64,000 bases of DNA, from positions 3,906,001 to 3,970,000 of the forward strand of contig AP014719.1 of the NCBI GenBank assembly GCA_001549895.1. The letters are read 5' to 3'. The translations under genes were made by a program, and so were the position numbers. A model generated the notes under the pieces. The model had not been told where the DNA came from and ran no database searches. It saw only the letters and a program-made list of their open reading frames with translations. Source of the stretch: Arthrobacter sp. Hiyo8 (GTDB lineage: Bacteria > Actinomycetota > Actinomycetes > Actinomycetales > Micrococcaceae). The stretch's first letter is position 1, and each line of letters begins with the position of its first letter. Positions 49,876-59,463 of this stretch are shown here, piece by piece.

Positions 49876-51853
49876 GCAGCGAAATCAAGATGCAAGTATT
49901 GCAGCGGGTTATCCTGCCCGCTGATGACCAGCTGGACACCACAGCGTTGTACGTCGACGCCGGACCAGCGAACGGTATCCGCCTCCGCGAGAACGACGAA
50001 TTCGCCAGGAACCCCAAGTCGACCGAGGAGAAACTTCACTTCGTCAGTTCGGGCGGCGAAGAGGTCCATTTTGAAGACGTCCTCTCCAGGAGTTCCGTAA
50101 GGCTCCGCGCGGGAGAGCAGCTTTCCTTCGGAACGTACTTCAACGCGTTTCCCGCGAGCTACTGGCGCCGCTGGACGGACCTTCAAATGGTCCGCCTTGT
50201 TGTCCGTACAACGGGCCACGGTACAGTCACGGTCTACAAGTCGAACGCGCGGGGCACTCTCCAGCGTGTTGATGGTGCGAGGGTCGAGGGCGCCGCTGTC
50301 ACCGAATTCGAACTCTCCCTCAAGCCCTTCGGCGACGGCGGGTGGTACTGGTTCGATCTGGCCTCCAGCCGTGAGGAACTGACGCTCGATTCAGCGGAAT
50401 GGCAAGGCGCGGAGCGCGAGGGCAACCCCGGCAAGGTGACCCTCGAGATCACCACCATGAACAAGCCGGACTTCTGCCTGAACAACGCCAGGATCCTCTC
50501 GGAGCATCCCGAGGTGCTGGAACACGTCCAGGAAATCCTCATCGTGGACCAAGGAACCCAAAAGGTTGCCGAGCAGCCAGGCTTTGCCGAAGTGAAGTCC
50601 GCCCTCGGTGACAAGCTGCGGATCATCAACCAAGCCAATCTCGGCGGCTCGGGTGGCTTCTCCCGCGGCATGTACGAGGCCGTGGAGAACGGCAGCGACT
50701 ACGCGCTCCTGTTGGACGACGACGTCGTGATCGAACCGGAGAGTATCGCGCGCCTGCTGACGTTCTCGGACCATTGCCGGAAGCCGACTATCGTCGGCGG
50801 TCACATGTTCGACCTCTACAGCCGCAGCGTTCTCCACACCTTTGGTGAAGTGGTGGACCCCTATCGATTCGTGCCGGCCATGCCCCATGCGGACATGGAG
50901 ATGAGGCACGACTTCAGCGTTGCGAACCTTCGGCAGACGCCGTGGCTGCACCGGCGCGTCGACGTCGACTACAACGGCTGGTGGCTGTGCATGATCCCGA
51001 CGGAAATCATCCGCGAGATCGGGCTGTCGCTTCCCGTCTTTATCAAGTGGGACGACGCCGAATACGGACTTCGCGCCCGTGAAGCCGGTTTTGCCACGGT
51101 TTCCTTGCCCGGCGCGGCCGTCTGGCATGTCTCCTGGATCGACAAGGACGACCTGGTCGGATGGCAAGCCTATTTCCATGGCCGGAACCGCCTGATCACC
51201 ACGCTCATCTACAGCCCCTATAAGAAGGGTGGCCGCGTTATCCGGGAGTCGTTCCAAGCCGATGTGAAGCACTTGGTTTCGATGCAGTACTTCACCGAAC
51301 ATTCACGCCTCGATGCCCTCAAGGATCTCTTCCTCGGCCCGCGCATCTGCACGGCAATCTCGCCACGAAGCTCGGCGAGATCAATGCGTTGAAGTCCGAC
51401 TATCCCGACGCGGAGATGCGCGAGAACGTCGATGATTTTCCAGCCCCGGCATTGGGCCGCGGTCCCTCCGGTCTCAATCCCATTGGACTTCCCAACAAGA
51501 AGGACCTCGTTAAATGGGGTGTCACCACGGTTGCCCGCCAGTTGGTGAAGAAGCCGGCCGCGGAATCGGCAGAGCGGCCGCAGGGCTTCCTGGCACACCG
51601 GGACAACAGATGGTTCCGCTTGGCGCACTATGACAGCGTTGTGGTTTCGAACGCCGATGGCACCGCGGCTTCCTGGTACAAACGCGATCCTGACAAGCTC
51701 AAGTCCATGCTGGCGGAAGCAGGAAAGCTCCACGCCAATCTCTACCGCCAGTGGGAGGAGCTCTCGGAGCAGTACCGCAAGGCCCTGCCGGAGATCACCT
51801 CCATGGAAGCTTGGAAGAAGACGTTTGGCTTGGCCGACGAGGAAGGCCACTAG
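49872..51853 (+). CDS. Galactofuranosyltransferase GlfT2-like (frameshifted near C-terminus)
   Basis: About 660 aa. N-terminal beta-sandwich (VQEILIVDQGTQ follows it), then a GT2 fold with the metal-binding DDD in ALLLDDDVVIEPES near residue 281, LGGSGGFSRGMYEAVENG, WWLCMIPTEIIREIGL, catalytic-acceptor motif KWDDAEYGLRAREAGF and AAVWHVSW, followed by a helical C-terminal domain. This is the layout of mycobacterial GlfT2, which polymerises beta-Galf residues. One missing base near 51342 shifts the last ~165 residues. The GTG at 49872 overlaps the glf stop. Galactan polymerase function is inferred from the family. Confidence 0.9.
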
Positions 51854-52723
51854 ATGGCACAGCCCGTGACCGACTTGGTCCAACCGGGCCGCGGCCGCGG
51901 CATCGTCGACGTCTACAAGCACAAGTTCCTGCTGCAATTACTGGTGCGCAAGGAGATCAAGATCCGCTATCGCGGCTCCGTCTTGGGACTCCTGTGGTCC
52001 TACGTGAAGCCGCTGATGCAGTTCTTGATCTACTTCGTCGCTCTCGGCGTCTTCCTCGACATGCAGCGCGGAACCCCCAACTACGCGATCTATCTGTTTG
52101 CAGGAATTGTGCTGGTCAATTTCTTCACGGAGTCGCTGGGCAACGCGACCCGTTCGATTGTGGACAACCGAGACCTTATCCGTAAGATCTACCTGCCCCG
52201 GGAGCTGTTCCCCGTCTCGACCGTGTGGGTTTCCGCAGCCCATTTGCTTCCCCAGGTAGTGGTCTTGCTCGGAGCCTGCCTCTTGACCGGTTGGAGTCCC
52301 TCGGTCTGGCAATTGCTGGCAGTCGTCGGGGCGTTTGTGCTGACAGCGATTCTTTCCACCGGCCTTGGCCTCCTTTTCGGTGCCGCCAACGTCTACTTCC
52401 GCGACTCCGAGAACATCGTGGATATGATCCTCATGATCGTCACGTGGGCCTCACCGGTCCTTTACGTGTGGCCGATGGTGCAGCGCGTCATGGGTCCCTG
52501 GTTCTTTTTGTACCAGCTGAATCCGGTCACAGTCGCCGTCGAAATCTTCCACTGGGCATTTTGGTCCCCGACGCTGAGCGCTGCGCAATCCGGGTCGATT
52601 TCCATGCCGCCGGACCTGCTCACCGTCTGGTTCCCCTCTGCCTTTGGCGTCGCTGCACTCGTCCTCGTGATCGGCCAGCTCGTCTTCATGAAGTTGTCTG
52701 TCCACTTTGCCCAGGAGCTCTGA
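51854..52723 (+). CDS. ABC-2 type polysaccharide/galactan export permease (Wzm-like)
   Basis: Intact 289-aa permease with about six membrane helices, N-terminal LLVRKEIKIRYRGSVLGLLWSYVKPL (the interfacial helix of polysaccharide exporters), FAGIVLVNFFTESLGNATRSIVDNRDLIRKIYLPRELFPVS, and FRDSENIVDMILMIVTWASPVLY. It follows the glycosyltransferase stop with no gap (ATG at 51854) and precedes its ATPase by one base. Forms the export channel for lipid-linked polymer assembled by Glf/GlfT2-type enzymes. The transported polymer is inferred from context. Confidence 0.92.
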   Translation: MAQPVTDLVQPGRGRGIVDVYKHKFLLQLLVRKEIKIRYRGSVLGLLWSYVKPLMQFLIYFVALGVFLDMQRGTPNYAIYLFAGIVLVNFFTESLGNATRSIVDNRDLIRKIYLPRELFPVSTVWVSAAHLLPQVVVLLGACLLTGWSPSVWQLLAVVGAFVLTAILSTGLGLLFGAANVYFRDSENIVDMILMIVTWASPVLYVWPMVQRVMGPWFFLYQLNPVTVAVEIFHWAFWSPTLSAAQSGSISMPPDLLTVWFPSAFGVAALVLVIGQLVFMKLSVHFAQEL

Positions 52724-52724
52724 A

Positions 52725-53486
52725 ATGACTGTACCCGCGGAAGTTTCCGACAGGGTGGCGATCACCTGCCGGAATTTGCGGAAGAAGTTCGTGCTCCGGC
52801 ACACCCGCAGCATGAAAGAAGCAATTGTCTGGTTGCTGACGGGGCGTAAAGGGGACCTTTCGAAGAAGTTCGATGCGCTGAAGGACGTTTCGCTGGATGT
52901 CGAACAAGGCGAAACCGTGGCGTTGCTCGGGCTTAACGGCTCAGGCAAGTCAACTCTCTTGAAGCTCATTTCGGGCGTGCTCCAGCCGGACGAGGGTACC
53001 GTGCATACAAGGGGAAGAGTCGCCGGACTGATCGAAGTCGGAGCCGGTTTCCACCACGACCTCAGCGGGCGCGACAACGTGTACCTCAACGGGGCCATCC
53101 TTGGGATGAGCCAAAACCAGATCGATGAAATGTTCGACTCGATTGTGGAGTTCTCCGAAATCGGAGAGTTCATCGACACCGAGGTCAAGTTCTATTCATC
53201 GGGCATGTACCTGAAGTTGGCTTTCTCGATCGCGGTTCACACGGACCCGGAGGTCTTCCTCATCGACGAGATCCTTGCCGTGGGCGACGAACCGTTCCAA
53301 CGCAAATGCATCACCAAGATCAACGAATTGGCAGCGGCCGGCAAGACGCTGTTCGTAGTGAGCCACGACTTGGATCTGGTCGCCTCGGTGTGCAAGCGTG
53401 GTGTGCTCCTGGAGCACGGCGAGATCATCATGGACGGCGAAGTGCATGACGTCGTCCGGGAACTCCGGCGCCGCTCGGCGGACTAG
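52725..53486 (+). CDS. ABC-type polysaccharide export ATPase (Wzt-like)
   Basis: Intact 253-aa ATPase. Walker A LLGLNGSGKST near residue 75, an ABC signature degenerate for the polysaccharide class, YSSGMYLKLAFSIAVH, Walker B VFLIDEILAVGDEPF, and the H-loop FVVSHDLDLV. The short N-terminal extension with LRHTRSMKEAIVWLL is typical of TagH/Wzt-class exporters. There is no C-terminal carbohydrate-binding domain, unlike the longer Wzt of some O-antigens. ATG at 52725 with AGGAG upstream. Confidence 0.93.
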   Translation: MTVPAEVSDRVAITCRNLRKKFVLRHTRSMKEAIVWLLTGRKGDLSKKFDALKDVSLDVEQGETVALLGLNGSGKSTLLKLISGVLQPDEGTVHTRGRVAGLIEVGAGFHHDLSGRDNVYLNGAILGMSQNQIDEMFDSIVEFSEIGEFIDTEVKFYSSGMYLKLAFSIAVHTDPEVFLIDEILAVGDEPFQRKCITKINELAAAGKTLFVVSHDLDLVASVCKRGVLLEHGEIIMDGEVHDVVRELRRRSAD

Positions 53487-53511
53487 CCCAGGTGCGCGGG
53501 ACTAGCGAAGG

Positions 53512-53536
53512 GGCCGGCCAACCGCCAAGGCCGGCC
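53512..53536. terminator. Candidate hairpin between convergent genes
   Basis: GGCCGGCC (53512-53519) and GGCCGGCC (53529-53536) with a 9-nt loop AACCGCCAA, in the gap between the exporter ATPase and the membrane protein gene. No U-tract; moderate support. Confidence 0.5.
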
Positions 53537-53585
53537 TGGATACCGCTTCCGACACCTGAGGACACCAACTGGACAGTGCGCCTTC

Positions 53586-55548
53586 TCAGCTGGCTCCGCA
53601 TGCGGTTATCTTGTAGAGCTTCGCATTTCCCTGGCTGTCTACGAGCTGAACTCCGGGGTTTTGGTCCAAGCGGGCCAGACCAGCCGGAGTGTGGTTGCCT
53701 CCATGGACTTCCAGCAATCCGAAGTCAAGGACGTAATAGGAATGCTCGCTCCGAACAGCCCTGCACACCGCGGGGTCCTTTGAGACTGCATCCAAGTGGT
53801 CGTAGATCTCTTGGAGATCAGGCGAAACATAGCTAAGGATATGGAGCTGAGCAGACTTGCGATCACCGAGGGCATACGAAAGAGACGCTCCGGTGTAGGG
53901 ATTCCCGATCAAGATCGCGTCTTGCGGGACGTCATTGTGCAGTCTTTGGAAGATTGCCAGCTCGTCGCTCGAAACCAAAGGGGAGTCCGCCGACAAGGCG
54001 TACTTTGACGCCGCTTGCTCCACTTCCTTGTTCACTCCGCCCACTTGTCCGACGACGACGGCAACGGCGACGAGAACGGCAGCCAAGGCGTATTGAAGTG
54101 CATTCCGGAGACCGGACCGGCGGATCCCTGAGCCGCTTCGACGGAAAACCCGCTTGAACAGTTGCGAAAGGTATGGGTTGTGGCAGATCCACTCGACGCC
54201 CACGGCAGCAAGCAAGACAGCGACAAGGGGCAACAGTGCTGCAATACGGTAGCTGTCGTTGTACCAGACGCCCGTCAAAATACTACGGACCCTGGAAATG
54301 GGGAAGCCGGACACAACCACAAACAGCACCGTGAAAATCAGGAAGACTCCTGCGAGCCATTTGTACCGAATCCGCCCCAGCGCCGCCCAAAGGCCCAGGA
54401 GCGCCACCGGTGCCACCAGCCAGGCGGCAGGCAAATCCAACGGAGAGAAAACAAAGGCTTCGCCGAGAGCTTGCGGGACCGTATGGTACGGGCCCAGAAT
54501 GAAGCGTCCGACGGTGGCCTGAGGACGATCCAGAGGATGAGGAATACAACGCAATAGCCGATCAAGGGGACCATGAACCTGGCCCTCCCAAGACGCAGCA
54601 AACCCCGTCTCCGGAGCTTGAAGGCCTTCCACGCAAGGACACCGACCATCGGGGCCGTCCATGTGAGCCAGGCCATGAAGGTGGTCGGATGCGCCACAAG
54701 GAGCCCCGCAAGGCTCAACAAGAGCGCGAGGACCGCCGACAGGTCCCGGGGCACCCAGACCGGGGAAACCCTGGAAATTGCCGCAGCCAGGGCTATGGAA
54801 CCCGGCAGGATGCTGATCGACAGCAGATTGGGGTACAGGACACCGAAGTCCATCATCAGGAGCGGGAATGCGCCAAGCGAGGCAGACGCTATGCCGGCCG
54901 CCAGTGCAACCGCGGAGGAACGGCCGATGGTCCACCTGGCCGCCAAGACGCAGCCTAGAGGCCAAAACACTGCCGCGAGGACTATGCTCGTGAGGTTCAC
55001 GGCGACCGGAACGTCCAGCGCGAAGGTCGAGGCGACCAAGGTCGCCACCGCGTTCCAGCCTGCGGGATAGAAACCACCGCCGGTCATGTCGCCTATCGTC
55101 AGGGACGAGGCATTCCCGGTATCAAGGGCGTACTTGACGGAGTTGAGGTGAAACACCGCATCGTAGGTCTGCGAAAAATGCTCGGGGCCGCCGATAGCCT
55201 GCATAACCCTGGCGCCGACCACCGCGAGTGCGAGCGCACAGGCCACAAATGGTGCTGACCGCCGCCAAAGCCCGGCCTCGGCATTTCCCCGGCGCGAGGA
55301 CGGAACCGGGAAACGAACCACGCGATGACGCCGAGCGCGACCGCCACGATAGCGACCGGAAGCACGGTGAACCGGACATGCAAAAAGGGGCTCAGCGTCG
55401 AAGCCAGGACAATCACGCCTACCGAGAGGGCAGGGGACAGCCCTAGCGCATCAAATCCTCGATAGCGCAATCCGAGTGCCACAAGCAGTCCGGGAGCAAC
55501 CAGCAATAAGGCAGCACCGACTAACTGCGGAAGGACAGACCACCACAC
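53586..55548 (-). CDS. Large polytopic membrane protein, DUF6541-like (frameshifted)
   Basis: About 654 aa after repairing two losses near 55290 and 54530. It has roughly twelve or more membrane helices (for example VGAALLLVAPGLLVALGL; IVLAAVFWPLGCVLAARW; WLVAPVALLGLWAALG; FLIFTVLFVVVSG) and a soluble C-terminal domain (VPQDAILIGNPYTGASLSYALGDRK...HSYYVLDFGLLEVHGGNHTPAGLARL). This resembles actinobacterial polysaccharide-locus membrane proteins of the DUF6541 type, GT-C-like in topology. Function is unknown to me. The GTG at 55548 lies 9 bp after the rmlA stop on the same strand, so it is in that operon. Confidence 0.7.
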
Positions 55549-55557
55549 GGGCGGGGA

Positions 55558-56420
55558 CTAGTCTTCCAGCAGGCCGTGGAGGTACGCTCCGTAACCGCTC
55601 TTGACCAACGGCTCGGCACGTGCCCGCAACTCGTCGTCGGAAAGAAAACCCTGGCGCCAGGCGATTTCCTCGGGAGCTCCGATCTTGAGGCCTTGGCGGT
55701 TCTCTACCGTGCGAATGAAATTCGACGCGTCGTTGAGGTCGTTGAAGGTACCGGTGTCGAGCCAGGCCGTGCCCCGCGGAAGGATCTCGACATGAAGCTT
55801 TTCGTTCTGAAGATATGTCCTGTTGATGTCCGTGATTTCGAGCTCGCCACGGGGTGAAGGCTTGAGGTTCTTGGCGATCTCCACAACATCGTTGTCATAG
55901 AAATACAGGCCGGAACGGCGTAGTGCGATTTGGGGTGCTCCGGCTTTTCCTCCAAGGAAATGGCTTTGCCATCTTCATTGAATTCGACCACGCCGTAGGC
56001 CTTGGGATCCTTCACCCAATAACCAAAGACCGCACCGCCGTCGATGTTTGCATGCTTCCGAAGCTGCGTTCCCATGCCCTGTCCGTAGAAGATATTGTCT
56101 CCCAGGACGAGGGCAACGGTTTCATTTCCGATATGTTCCTCGCCCAGGATAAATGCTTGGGCGAGACCGTCGGGCGACGGTTGCTGGACGTAGGAAATGT
56201 TCACGCCGAATTGGGAACCGTCGCCAAGGAGCCGTTGAAACTGCTCTGCGTCGTGGGGAGTGGTGATGACGAGAATGTCTCGAATGCCCGCCAGAATGAG
56301 CGTGGAGAGGGGGTAGTAGATCATCGGCTTGTCATAAACCGGGACCAGCTGCTTGCTGATGCCGTGAGTAATCGGATGGAGACGAGAGCCGGTGCCACCG
56401 GCAAGAATGATTCCACGCAT
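55558..56420 (-). CDS. rmlA: Glucose-1-phosphate thymidylyltransferase (frameshifted)
   Basis: About 287 aa. Catalyses dTTP plus glucose-1-phosphate to dTDP-glucose, the first step to dTDP-rhamnose. N-terminal nucleotide loop MRGIILAGGTGSRLHPIT, then GISKQLVPVYDKPMIYYPLSTL, the catalytic LVLGDNIFYGQGM, EFNEDGKAISLEEKPEHPKSHYAV, and TAWLDTGTFNDLNDASNFI. One frame change near 55915 (the segment PGLYFYDNDVV lies in the next frame). The ATG at 56420 gives the canonical start. The downstream DUF6541-like gene begins 9 bp later. RmlB and RmlC partners are found on the plus strand at 62.5-64 kb. Confidence 0.95.
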
Positions 56421-56491
56421 GGTCCCCATCATCCCTTACCTTCGAGTCCGCGGCAAAACCAGCGACTGGCCAATGGCCACCGACTCAACTC

Positions 56492-57427
56492 CTAGCCGAG
56501 GTGCGCTCTTCCGCTCCGGCCGCGGAGGCCGTCGATGGTTCCCCTCAATGCTGACTGGAGCCGGGCAGCGCGGCCGGGCGCCAACACTGACACGAAAACG
56601 AGGTGCCTCATGTCGAGAAACAAGCCAGAGGCAACCCATCCTGGATGTGCCTTCGCGTATCGCCGGCCAACCAGAATCCTGTTTCGGAAGATGTAGTAAT
56701 AACGCCAGGAAGCAGCAATGCGGACTTTCAACGGACGATCTTGAAGTTTGATGTCCCTGCCCAGAATATTCGCATCTACCAAGGTTCCTAGCGAATGGTC
56801 GAATTCTGCGTCCGCAAGTACAGTCGGAAGCCCGGCATCGAGGGCGCGGAAGTAGTATTCCGTGTCCACGAGGTCGATGAAAAGGCCATCCCAGAAGTTG
56901 CCGATAGCGTCCAGGGTGGAAACCGGAATCAGCAGTCCGGATTGAATTGGTTCCCGTCCCAGCTGGATCCCGGATTTCGAACCGGCCTTCTTCACGGGAT
57001 TGCCATGGATGCGGGCCGGGGAAACAAGGCCCGGGGTTATGCCTGCGGCCTCGGCCGACTGGGCGGCCTCCACTAGCCGGTGGACATATTCGGCGGTCAG
57101 GAGCGAATCCTGGTCGACGGTGATGATGTAGTCGATCGGCGCTTTGCGCGCCAAGTCGATCCCCGCGTTCAACGCGGATGCGATTCCGGAGTTTTCTTCA
57201 AGCCGCAGCACCATAGCGCCGGCATCCGCTGCGTCCTCGAAGATCCGATCGAAACCGGGCCCGCCACCGTCGTCGACTACTACAACGGTGGTGAGTTGGC
57301 CCAGCAAGGACGAGACGTTACGGACCAGGTGCGACGTCGGACGATAGGCGGTGACCACCGCGGCTACGTTGTTTAGCCGCTTCGACGGATCAATTTCGGT
57401 TGGCAAGTCGAACTTCCTAGTTTCCAA
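56492..57427 (-). CDS. GT2 glycosyltransferase (rhamnosyltransferase-like)
   Basis: Intact 311-aa GT2 enzyme. Donor-binding VVTAYRPTSHLVRNVSSLL, VVVDDGGG, the metal-binding DxD region ITVDQDSLL, NNAGIAS-like motif ENSGIASALNAGIDLA, and DGLFIDLVDTEYYFRALDAG. Similar to RfbF/WbbL-type rhamnosyltransferases; the gene at 59464-60396 is its closest relative in the window. The start is TTG at 57427, overlapping the preceding gene's 3' end by 11 bp, with GAGG upstream. Rhamnose as donor is inferred from the adjacent rml genes. Confidence 0.82.
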   Translation of the reverse strand: METRKFDLPTEIDPSKRLNNVAAVVTAYRPTSHLVRNVSSLLGQLTTVVVVDDGGGPGFDRIFEDAADAGAMVLRLEENSGIASALNAGIDLARKAPIDYIITVDQDSLLTAEYVHRLVEAAQSAEAAGITPGLVSPARIHGNPVKKAGSKSGIQLGREPIQSGLLIPVSTLDAIGNFWDGLFIDLVDTEYYFRALDAGLPTVLADAEFDHSLGTLVDANILGRDIKLQDRPLKVRIAASWRYYYIFRNRILVGRRYAKAHPGWVASGLFLDMRHLVFVSVLAPGRAARLQSALRGTIDGLRGRSGRAHLG

Positions 57428-58304
57428 GGGTATGCCTCAGGAGGGACCCGACAGCCGCGGGGCTGCCGTGCAAGGCGGCATTGGGCAGGAGCAAGAAAGC
57501 ATGGGCCCGGGACGTCAGGCGCAATGCAGCCGCCCGTGATGCCTTTCTCCACCCCTTCTTCCTGCAGAGCTCTGCAGCAAGTTCGAAGTAGCCGCGTTCG
57601 CCGGCAAAACGGGAGCCGTCCAGCAATTTGCTTGAGGAAGCGCTGGCGGTGTGCCTGCGGTATGCGAAACATACCTCCGGCTCGATGAGTAACTCAGCTC
57701 CAGCCAAGACCATGTCGATGATCAAGCCAAGGTCCTGGATGACGTGGAGACCATCCCTGAAATCGAAGTTCCCGATTTTGTCCCGGCGGAAAATCAGGGA
57801 GGGCCAGTAGAGCCAGTCACCATGGAGAAGGCTGACTGCCAGTTTCTCGCCGCTGACCACCCTGGGCCGGGACCCGTGTGGCTTGACGAGGTGCTGCTTC
57901 ACAAGATCGGCAATCGGCCGGGCGTTCTCCCCGGCCTCGTTGATCACTTCCACGCCTGGCTGGATGATCCAGGCTTCCGGGAAATCCCGGTGGGCGCGAA
58001 GTGCGACATCAACGAAGTTAGGGAGCAGGATGTCGTCGCAACCCATGACCACAAGCGTGTCCTGCGTTGCCCGGGAGACACACGTGCGGAAGTTTGCCGT
58101 AATTCCTTCGTTGGTTTCCTTGCGGACATAGGTGATGCGTGGATCGTTGATTTCTTCCAAGTATCGGCGGACCTCATCGCCCGGATAGGCGTCGTCCACA
58201 ACGGTCAGGAGCCAATCGTCCGAATTCTGTGCCAGTACGCTGTCGACTGCCTGCCGCATGTAGTCAGGATCCCCCCAGTAGGGGATGAAGATATCAAGGG
58301 CCAT
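57417..58304 (-). CDS. GT2 glycosyltransferase
   Basis: Intact 295-aa GT2 fold: MALDIFIPYWGDPDYMRQAVDSV, LLTVVDDAYPGDEVRRYLEE, the DxD-equivalent VVMGCDDILLPNFVD, acceptor region GDWLYWPSLIFRRDKI and QDLGLIIDMVLAGAEL. A soluble, membrane-associated enzyme. The sugar and acceptor are unknown. It starts 8 bp after the DUF2304 gene stop and overlaps the following GT2 gene, so these genes form a run of co-transcribed glycosyltransferases. Confidence 0.85.
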   Translation of the reverse strand: MALDIFIPYWGDPDYMRQAVDSVLAQNSDDWLLTVVDDAYPGDEVRRYLEEINDPRITYVRKETNEGITANFRTCVSRATQDTLVVMGCDDILLPNFVDVALRAHRDFPEAWIIQPGVEVINEAGENARPIADLVKQHLVKPHGSRPRVVSGEKLAVSLLHGDWLYWPSLIFRRDKIGNFDFRDGLHVIQDLGLIIDMVLAGAELLIEPEVCFAYRRHTASASSSKLLDGSRFAGERGYFELAAELCRKKGWRKASRAAALRLTSRAHAFLLLPNAALHGSPAAVGSLLRHTLGN

Positions 58305-58312
58305 TCGGTTCC

Positions 58313-58696
58313 TTACTTTGGTCCGGAAGGAGCGGAGGTGTCGTCCTCCTGGGTCTCGGCGGCCTGGAGGCGCTCAAGGAGGGTGCGCATGATCGCAACT
58401 TCCTCAGCCAGCGTCCTGGTCTCATCTTCGACGACCGAGATCTCCCAGGAAAGGTGCAAACAGACGCCCAGCAGCAGCAGGATGCTGATGATGAACAGCA
58501 AGTTCGACGGAAGCTGCACGCCAACGAGTTCGGCAACGATTGTCAGCAAACTCGGGAACGCGGCAAGGACCAAAGTTCCAATGCCCACCACGAGCCATAG
58601 TGCCGCATATTTCTCGCGGAGCTTCTTGCGCCGGAGCATTTCGAAAACGATCCCCACGATCGCCAACGAGAGGAGGAAGGCCGCCAGATTTCCCAT
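58313..58696 (-). CDS. DUF2304 small membrane protein
   Basis: Intact 127-aa protein: MGNLAAFLLSLAIVGIVFEMLRRKKLREKYAALWLVVGI and two more hydrophobic segments (LLTIVAELVGVQLPSNLLFIISILLLLGVCLHL), then a coiled-coil tail (VVEDETRTLAEEVAIMRTLLERLQAAE). DUF2304 genes are almost always next to dolichol-phosphate-mannose-synthase-like GT2 genes, as here, and may act as their membrane partner. Its ATG overlaps the upstream GT2 stop (TAATG). Confidence 0.88.
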   Translation of the reverse strand: MGNLAAFLLSLAIVGIVFEMLRRKKLREKYAALWLVVGIGTLVLAAFPSLLTIVAELVGVQLPSNLLFIISILLLLGVCLHLSWEISVVEDETRTLAEEVAIMRTLLERLQAAETQEDDTSAPSGPK

Positions 58697-59449
58697 TAGG
58701 ATGCCTCCTGGGCCCATGTTGTTGATGCGGATGGAATAGCGGATCTCTTACGTGTAAGCGCGAAAAGGAGTGCGAAAGTGGAACGGCCGAGATAAACCGC
58801 TGCCTTGGCAGGATTGTGGCTTGGAGTTCCGCCCTGGCGCGGGCGCATGGCCACGGGGATCTGGGTCACTTTGCACCCGGAACGTATTGCCACGACCAGG
58901 GAGTCAATCGTGTCGCCGAGGTACTCCGCGGGATAGTGGTCAAGATACTGGCTGATGGCGCGGTCGTTGGCGGCACGAAATCCTGACGTCACATCAGTGA
59001 GGCGCGTCTTTGCAAGGCCGGAGATGACTTTTGCGAGGAACTGCATTGCCCATTTCCGGGGCCGCTCACCTTGTATTCACCTTTGTCCGCGAATCGGGCG
59101 CCGATTGAGATGTCGGCGTGCTCCAGTCCGGCGAGCACCTCGCCGATGTTCCGGGGATCATGCTGCCGTCGGCGTCGACCTGGATCACGCGGCTGTAGCC
59201 GAGGCGCTTCGCGTATTTGAAGCCGGCGCGCATGGCACCACCGACGCCGAGGTTGAAGGGAAGGTTCAAGACTGTCGCTCCGGCTTCGGCGGCAACTTCC
59301 GCGGTGGCGTCGGAGGAGCCATCATTGACGACCAGTACGTCGTAAGGGCATCCGACGCCGAGGACTTCGCGCACGGTGTCGCCCACCGACTCGGCTTCAT
59401 TCCACGCCGGCATGATGACCAAGACCCGCGTTGAGTCATGATTTTCCAT
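58696..59449 (-). CDS. Polyprenyl-phosphate glycosyltransferase, DPM1-like GT2 (frameshifted)
   Basis: About 251 aa after repairing two losses near 59160 and 59060 (both in G/C runs). GT2 motifs: VLVIMPAWNEAESVGDTV, VLVVNDGSSDATAEVA, NLPFNLGVGGAMRAGFKYA, DADGQHDP and the ADISIGARF strand, then TSGFRAANDRAI. Similar to dolichol/polyprenyl-phosphate mannosyl- or glucosyltransferases (DPM1-like), which make membrane-bound sugar donors for surface glycans. The ATG at 59449 has AGGAG five bases upstream. It pairs with DUF2304 immediately downstream. Confidence 0.85.
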
Positions 59450-59463
59450 CGTTCTCCTATATG

